Shown: positions 59,385-64,000 of the stretch, piece after piece | How positions within the stretch are numbered: position 1 is the stretch's first letter | Layout of the letters: each line of letters opens with the position of its first letter | NCBI RefSeq assembly: GCF_018326265.1 | Contig: NZ_AP023360.1 | Coordinates: 1,479,501 to 1,543,500, forward strand | Source: Catellatospora sp. IY07-71 | Lineage (GTDB): Bacteria; Actinomycetota; Actinomycetes; Mycobacteriales; Micromonosporaceae | Direction of reading: 5' to 3' | Length of the DNA: 64,000 nucleotides | The notes under the pieces: generated by a model | Seen by the model: only the letters and a program-made list of their open reading frames with translations | Databases searched by the model: none | Told to the model about the DNA's origin: nothing | Made by a program: the position numbers and the translations under genes

Positions 59385-60584
59385 TCAGATCGAGTTGACC
59401 CACTCCGGATGCGCCCGCACCCAGGCGGCCAGATCCGCGTCGCGCATGGCCTGGAACAGGCTGTCGGCCTCGGGATCCAGCAGCACGTACGACACGCCGC
59501 CGATGCTCTGCGGGTGGGACGGCACCCGGATGCCGGTGAGCGAGTCCGGCCTGATGTTGCGCAGCGCCACGACCAGGTCGGTGAGCGTCGCCTCGCCGGT
59601 GTCCACGGTCAGCGACTGCCCGATGCCGCGGATGAACTGATCCAGCCGGAGCGGGTTGCGGGTGACCCCGCTCTCCATCGCCTTGGTCAGGATCGCCTTG
59701 AGCAGCTGCTGCTGATGGCGCTGCCGGTCGTAGTCGCCGCCGGGCAGGCCGTAGCGCTGCCGCGAGTAGTCCAGCGCCTCGGCCCCGTTCATCTGCCGGC
59801 AGCCGACGGGGAACAGCCGCTTGGTGTGGATGGACCGCACCTCGGTGTCCACGCACATGGTGACCCCGCCGAGCGAGTCGATGACCTGCTTGAACCCGCC
59901 GAAGTCGATCACCGCCGCGCCGTCGAAGCGCATCCCGGTGAGCGCGCTCAGCGTCGCCGAGAGCAGTTGCACGCCCCCGCTGCCGCCCCCGCCGAACTCG
60001 AACGCCGCGTTGATGCGCTGCCGCGCCCCGCCGAACGACGTGCCGCCGAACTCGGGGATGTCCACCCGCAGGTCGCGCGGGATGGAGATGACATACGCGT
60101 GGTTGAGGTCGCGGTCCACCTGTACCACCAGGATGCTGTCCGAGCGCTGTCCCGCGCCCGGGTTCGCGGCGCGCAGGTCCGAGCCGATGAGCAGGTAGTT
60201 GAGCGGGCCGGTGAGGCGGCGCCAGCCCACGTAGGAGTCGGTCAGGTCCCGGGCGCTCGGGTCGAGCAGCACCTCCCGCCCGACGCTGGACTCGTACCGG
60301 TCGACCAGCGCGCGCCCGGCCACCAGGCCGCCCCCGACGAGCAGGGCCAGGCAGACCGCGAGCGCGGCGACGACCTGGGGCCAGCGCCGCGCGCGCCGAG
60401 CCGCCGGGGCGCCGGCCGGCGCCCGGACCACCCGGATCAGCCGCTGCGCCTCCGGCCAGCCGAGACCGGAGCGGGGCATCGCCCTGCCGCGGGACGCCGC
60501 GTACGGGGGCCACCCGATACCGGAGGCCCGCGTCCTGCCCCCGGACGCCCTGCCACTGCCGGGGCGCCATGCGGTGCTGCCCAC
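59385..60584 (-). CDS. LCP (LytR-CpsA-Psr) cell-wall ligase, copy 1
   Basis: A 399-residue type II membrane protein that transfers lipid-linked glycopolymers to peptidoglycan. Basic N-terminus, one helix (VVAALAVCLALLVGGGLVAG), then the LCP domain with SDSILVVQVD, SIPRDLRVDIP, RINAAFEFGG, VIDFGGFKQVID and YSRQRYGLPGGDYDRQRHQQ. Cysteines MCVD and VGCRQM form the usual pair. The GTG at 60584 has GGGAGG upstream; a GTG at 60614 is the alternative. It is the most divergent of the four tandem copies. Confidence 0.92.
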   Translation of the reverse strand: MGSTAWRPGSGRASGGRTRASGIGWPPYAASRGRAMPRSGLGWPEAQRLIRVVRAPAGAPAARRARRWPQVVAALAVCLALLVGGGLVAGRALVDRYESSVGREVLLDPSARDLTDSYVGWRRLTGPLNYLLIGSDLRAANPGAGQRSDSILVVQVDRDLNHAYVISIPRDLRVDIPEFGGTSFGGARQRINAAFEFGGGGSGGVQLLSATLSALTGMRFDGAAVIDFGGFKQVIDSLGGVTMCVDTEVRSIHTKRLFPVGCRQMNGAEALDYSRQRYGLPGGDYDRQRHQQQLLKAILTKAMESGVTRNPLRLDQFIRGIGQSLTVDTGEATLTDLVVALRNIRPDSLTGIRVPSHPQSIGGVSYVLLDPEADSLFQAMRDADLAAWVRAHPEWVNSI

Positions 60585-60660
60585 GCCGCCTCCCGGGAGG
60601 TGAGAGATCCTCACCCTTCAGGGTATGGACCGCCCACCCCGGGAACCGGCGATTCGGAAA

Positions 60661-61899
60661 CTACTTCTCGTTGTTGACGACCTGTGGGTTGAGAAGCACG
60701 AAGTTGCCCAGTTTGTCACTCGAGGCGGCGCGGAACATCTCCTCGGTCGTCTTGTCGAGCTTCTCGCCCTTGTAGTCCCCGTTGACGATGATGCTCTGGT
60801 AGTAGCCCGCGTTCGTCTTCAGCAGCACGAGGTCGGCCGAGGCCAGATCCTTCATGGTGAACAGGAAGTCGGTCACGTCCATCCCGGCCGGGAGGCTGAG
60901 CAGCATCGACTTGCCGACGGCCTGGATCAGCTCGCGCACCTTGCCGAAGTCGGTCAGCACGCCCGCCGACCCGGCCTTCTTGGCCATCGCCTTGATCAGC
61001 TGCTGCTGGTGGCGCTGGCGGCCGTAGTCACCCGCGTTGTCCGCGACGGTGTAACGCTGCCGGGCGAAGTCCAGGGCCTCCCAGCCCTCCATCTCCCGGC
61101 AGCCCTTCTTGTGCACGTACTGCTTGTTGCCGGTGCGGGAGGCGTAGTTGGCCGCCTCGGCGCCGTCGCTCATCTTGGGCACGTACGTCGGCTTGCCGTC
61201 GATGACGAAGGTGTGGATCGACTTGGTGTCCGCCTCCACGCACATGTACACCGAGCCGAGCGCGTCGATCACGGTCCGGAAGCCGCCGAAGTCGATCACC
61301 GCGGCGGACTTGAACTTCAGGCCGGTCAGCTTGCCGACGGTCTTCGCGGCCAGCTCCAGCCCGCCCGACCAGCCGCCGCCGTGCTGCGCGCCGTGGAAGA
61401 AGGCCGCGTTGACCAGGTCCTCGTTGTCGCCCGGGTACTTCGCCTTCTTGAACTCGGGGATCTCCACCAGCAGGTCCCGCGGCAGCGACATCAGGTACGC
61501 CTGGTCGTGCGCCGCGTTCACGTGCAGCACCATGATGGTGTCCGACCGGGCGTCGTTGAGGTCCTGGCCCTTGCGCGTGTCGATGCCGAGCAGCAGCACG
61601 TTGAACGCGCCGTCGAGGGCCTTGCCCGCCGGTTCGGCCGGGGCGCCGGGCTCGGCCTCCAGGATGCCGGGCTCCGCGACCTGGATGCTGCCCTCCAGGT
61701 CGCCGATCACGGTGCGCAGCCCGATCAGCGCGCCGCCCGCGACCATCATCAGCACCGCGCCGAACGTCACGGTGAGCTTCGCCCACAGCGGCGCCCCGCG
61801 TTTGCGCTTCTTCTTGCGCGCGCCGGGACCACCGGCGCCCCGCTGGCGCGGCACTGCGCCGTGCTGCTCGTCTCTGTCCAGCGTCGATGACTGCGCCAC
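60661..61899 (-). CDS. LCP cell-wall ligase, copy 2
   Basis: A 412-residue LCP protein: basic tail (RKKKRKRGAPLW), one helix (KLTVTFGAVLMMVAGGALIG), and the LCP domain with SDTIMVLHVNA, SLPRDLLVEIPEF, VNAAFFHGA, VIDFGGFRTVIDALG and FARQRYTVADNAGDYGRQRH. Cysteine pair MCVE and KKGCREM. It ends LLNPQVVNNEK, nearly the same as copy 3 (LLNPQFVNREK), so copies 2 and 3 are recent duplicates. Confidence 0.95.
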   Translation of the reverse strand: MAQSSTLDRDEQHGAVPRQRGAGGPGARKKKRKRGAPLWAKLTVTFGAVLMMVAGGALIGLRTVIGDLEGSIQVAEPGILEAEPGAPAEPAGKALDGAFNVLLLGIDTRKGQDLNDARSDTIMVLHVNAAHDQAYLMSLPRDLLVEIPEFKKAKYPGDNEDLVNAAFFHGAQHGGGWSGGLELAAKTVGKLTGLKFKSAAVIDFGGFRTVIDALGSVYMCVEADTKSIHTFVIDGKPTYVPKMSDGAEAANYASRTGNKQYVHKKGCREMEGWEALDFARQRYTVADNAGDYGRQRHQQQLIKAMAKKAGSAGVLTDFGKVRELIQAVGKSMLLSLPAGMDVTDFLFTMKDLASADLVLLKTNAGYYQSIIVNGDYKGEKLDKTTEEMFRAASSDKLGNFVLLNPQVVNNEK

Positions 61900-61950
61900 G
61901 TGACTCCCCAGGTCCGCGCGTTGAGTGAGAGGCGGTGCGTGGTGCCGGTG

Positions 61951-63213
61951 TTACTTCTCCCGGTTGACGAACTGCGGGTTGAGCAGCGTGAACTGGCCGA
62001 GGGTGTCGTTCTTGGCGGCCCGGAACATGTCCATGGTCCCCTCGCTGAGCTGCTCGCCGCCGCCTCCGGTGCTGTTGAACCAGCCCGCGTTCGTCTTGAG
62101 CAGGACCAGGTCGGCGCCGGCCAGATCCTTGAGGGTGAACAGGAAGTCGATCAGCTGGGTGCCGTGGGTGTCCAGGATCATGGACTCGCCGACGGCCTTG
62201 AGCACACCGTTGATCTTGCCGATGTCGGTGAGCACGCCGCTGGAGCCGGCCTTCTTGGCCATCGCCTTGATCAGCTGCTGCTGGTGGCGCTGGCGGCCGT
62301 AGTCGCCGTCGTCCAGCGACTTGCGGATGCGCGAGTAGTCCAGGGCCTCCCAGCCCGGCATCTCGCGGCAGCCCTTCTTGTGCATGTACGCCTTGAGCCC
62401 GCGGCGGTGCGCCTCGTTCTCGTTGACGTACTTCACCTTGCCGTCGACGTGGTAGTAGTGCAGCGACTCGGTGTTGCTCTCCACGCAGATGTTGACCGTG
62501 CCCAGCGCGTCGATGACCTTCTTGAAGCCGCCGAAGTCGATCACCGCGGCGCCGTTGAACTCGATCCCGGTCAGGTTGCTCACCGTCTTCGCGGTGAGGG
62601 ACAGGCCGCCGGCCCAGCCGCCGCCGTTCTGCGCGCCGAAGTAGAAGGCCGCGTTGATGCGGTCGGTCCCGCCGTTGTAGCGGGTCTTGGTGTTCTTCGG
62701 GATCTCGACCATCGTGTCGCGCGGGATCGACATCAGGTACGCCTGGTCGTGCGTGGCCGGGATGTGCAGCAGGATCACCGTGTCGGCACGGGCGTTGTTC
62801 TTCTCCTGCGTCGCGCGCACGTCGATGCCGAGCAGCAGCATGTTGATCGGGCCGTCGAGGTTGTTGCCCTGCGGGCCGCCCTCCTTGCCGTCGTCCAGCA
62901 CGTTGACCACCTGCACGGTGTCCTCGACGTTGCCGACCAGTGACCGGATGCCGACGATCGCGCCGCCGGCCGCCATCATCAGCAGCGCGCCGAGAGTCAC
63001 GGTCAGCTTGGCCCAGAGCGGGGCCGAGGTCTTCCTGCCCGACGACTTCTTCTTGCCCTTGCCGCCGCCCTTCTTCAGGGAGTGGCCGGCCTTGCGGGGA
63101 GCGGGCTCGTCGTAGGCGTCGTACTCGTCGCCGTAGGGGTCGGCGGCAGGCCGACGGCTCCGCTGGCTGGGCACGGTGTTCCTGGCACCGCCTCGCCGCG
63201 ACTTGTTGGCCAC
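61951..63213 (-). CDS. LCP cell-wall ligase, copy 3
   Basis: A 420-residue LCP protein with a Lys-rich tail (KKGGGKGKKKSSGRKT), one helix (KLTVTLGALLMMAAGGAIVG) and the full set of motifs: ADTVILLHIPA, SIPRDTMVEIPK, RINAAFYFGAQNGGGWAGG, VIDFGGFKKVIDALG, YSRIRKSLDDGDYGRQRHQQ. Cysteine pair ICVE and KKGCREM. Very similar to copy 2 in length, tail and end. Confidence 0.95.
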   Translation of the reverse strand: MANKSRRGGARNTVPSQRSRRPAADPYGDEYDAYDEPAPRKAGHSLKKGGGKGKKKSSGRKTSAPLWAKLTVTLGALLMMAAGGAIVGIRSLVGNVEDTVQVVNVLDDGKEGGPQGNNLDGPINMLLLGIDVRATQEKNNARADTVILLHIPATHDQAYLMSIPRDTMVEIPKNTKTRYNGGTDRINAAFYFGAQNGGGWAGGLSLTAKTVSNLTGIEFNGAAVIDFGGFKKVIDALGTVNICVESNTESLHYYHVDGKVKYVNENEAHRRGLKAYMHKKGCREMPGWEALDYSRIRKSLDDGDYGRQRHQQQLIKAMAKKAGSSGVLTDIGKINGVLKAVGESMILDTHGTQLIDFLFTLKDLAGADLVLLKTNAGWFNSTGGGGEQLSEGTMDMFRAAKNDTLGQFTLLNPQFVNREK

Positions 63214-63337
63214 GCTTGCCCCCGGGGGTCTGAGTCAGCAGTAGACCGAGCCACTCTAATGGCTCGGTCTACGTACCGGCGAGGAGGCATAGACCAGATC
63301 GGATGCATTTGACCCAATTTAGGAAATATCTTCGCTG

Positions 63338-64000
63338 TTAATTATTCGCCTTGGGTGATGGCGGCGGGCTGACGTTGATCTCGTACCACTGCTTCACGGT
63401 GTCCTTGTTGACCGCGTCGTACAGCGCGACCGCCTTCTCCCGGTCCGACACCACGACGCTCTCCCCGTTCACCATCTGACTGCCCAGGTGGGGGTTGGTC
63501 ATAAACGTCAGGTCCTCGCTGCGGATGCCCTTGAACTGGATCGCCATGTCCACCAGGCTGAAGTCCTGGTCGACGGTGACCGCGCCGGTGATCGCCTCCA
63601 GGAAGCCGTGCAGCTTGCTCGGGTTGGTCAGCGTGCCGCCGCTGGCGGCCTTGTCCAGCATCGCCTTGAGCAGCTGCTGCTGGTGGCGCATGCGGGCGAA
63701 GTCGCCGTCCGGGAACTGCTTGCGCTGGCGCGCGTAGTCCAGCGCCTCCTCCCCGCTGAGGTGCATGGTGCCCTTGGTGAAGGTGCGCTTCGGCTTGTGG
63801 ATCGAGGTGATGGTCCTCTCGATCTTCATGTCGACGCCGCCGAGGGCGTCGACCACCTCCTTGAAGCCGCCGAAGTCGATCAGCATCACGTGGTCCATGC
63901 GCACCGACGAGTAGCACTCGATCGTCTTCACCAGCAGCGGCAGGCCGCCGAACGCGTACGCCGCGTTCAGCTTCGCCTTGCGGGTGCCGCAGTCGGCCGC
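63338..64000 (-). CDS. LCP cell-wall ligase, copy 4, 5' cut by the window end
   Basis: The C-terminal 220 residues are present; the N-terminus lies beyond 64000. Motifs KLNAAYAFGG, LIDFGGFKEVVDALGG and YARQRKQFPDGDFARMRHQQ mark an LCP protein. Unlike copies 1-3 it lacks both cysteines of the usual pair (MKIERTITS and TKGTMHLSG at those places) but has two others (ADCGTRK and IECYSS) in the part just upstream, an exchange of the disulfide site. It ends VSPPPSPKANN, unlike the others. Confidence 0.9.
   Translation of the reverse strand, partial: AADCGTRKAKLNAAYAFGGLPLLVKTIECYSSVRMDHVMLIDFGGFKEVVDALGGVDMKIERTITSIHKPKRTFTKGTMHLSGEEALDYARQRKQFPDGDFARMRHQQQLLKAMLDKAASGGTLTNPSKLHGFLEAITGAVTVDQDFSLVDMAIQFKGIRSEDLTFMTNPHLGSQMVNGESVVVSDREKAVALYDAVNKDTVKQWYEINVSPPPSPKANN

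Overview
This window looks like chromosomal DNA of a high-GC filamentous actinobacterium, most likely of the Micromonosporaceae (Micromonospora/Catellatospora/Actinoplanes-like). The reasons are the roughly 70-75% GC coding bias, frequent GTG starts, GTGA/ATGA stop-start overlaps, a proteasome activator (Bpa), LCP cell-wall ligases, GT87-type mannosyltransferases, a monoderm Tad pilus locus, and an rpsF-ssb-rpsR-rplI-dnaB block. No rRNA, tRNA, CRISPR array, transposase or prophage was found. The family assignment is inference; no database was searched.

Layout. 1-4.2 kb: end of a membrane glycosyltransferase, a large membrane protein, endonuclease IV and a surface-anchored protein. 4.37-10.2 kb: rpsF-ssb-rpsR-rplI, a vWA lipoprotein, a small membrane protein, and dnaB preceded by a cluster of DnaA boxes. 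10.2-11.3 kb: crcB-DUF190-crcB fluoride export cassette. 11.5-15.4 kb: a GGDEF-EAL membrane protein coupled to a GT87-like protein whose gene carries an in-frame palindromic element. 15.7-18.5 kb: a moaC-mogA fusion, moeA and moaE. 18.6-21.4 kb: a GT87 mannosyltransferase, DoxX and an LppU-like protein. 21.4-30.6 kb: a complete Tad/Flp pilus locus with a vWA::TadB fusion, followed by an orphan response regulator. 31.4-37.2 kb: an EndoQ-UvrD fusion, a metallophosphoesterase, moaD and moaA. 37.4-41.5 kb: a fructosamine-kinase-like protein, a DUF4192 protein, mobA-DUF6457 and a YbjN-like protein ending in GQYL. 41.6-48 kb: a beta-propeller lipoprotein, an Lrp/substrate-binding-protein pair, bpa (also ending in GQYL), a HAD phosphatase and serS. 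48.1-50.7 kb: a lower-GC accessory islet (XRE regulator plus HD hydrolase, divergent from three overlapping small genes). 50.7-58.2 kb: AIM24, a zincin, pheA, a lipoprotein, PAS and NERD-like proteins, DUF5926, and a HATPase/histidine kinase pair. 58.3-64 kb: GDPD, rhodanese and four tandem LCP genes, the last cut by the window end.

How it fits together. Molybdenum-cofactor synthesis is nearly complete but split over three loci (15.7, 36 and 39.4 kb). Tad genes 21.4-30.6 kb supply the peptidase, pilin, minor pilins, ATPases and platform of a surface pilus. Cell-envelope work (GT-C/GT87 glycosyltransferases, LCP ligases, lipoproteins) recurs throughout. The most noteworthy points are a second GQYL-terminated protein besides Bpa, suggesting a proteasome-linked chaperone; the EndoQ-UvrD fusion; the mobile palindrome inside a coding gene; and the DnaA-box cluster in front of dnaB. 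Many gene ends carry long perfect hairpins, some sharing core sequences and probably belonging to dispersed repeat families that also act as terminators.
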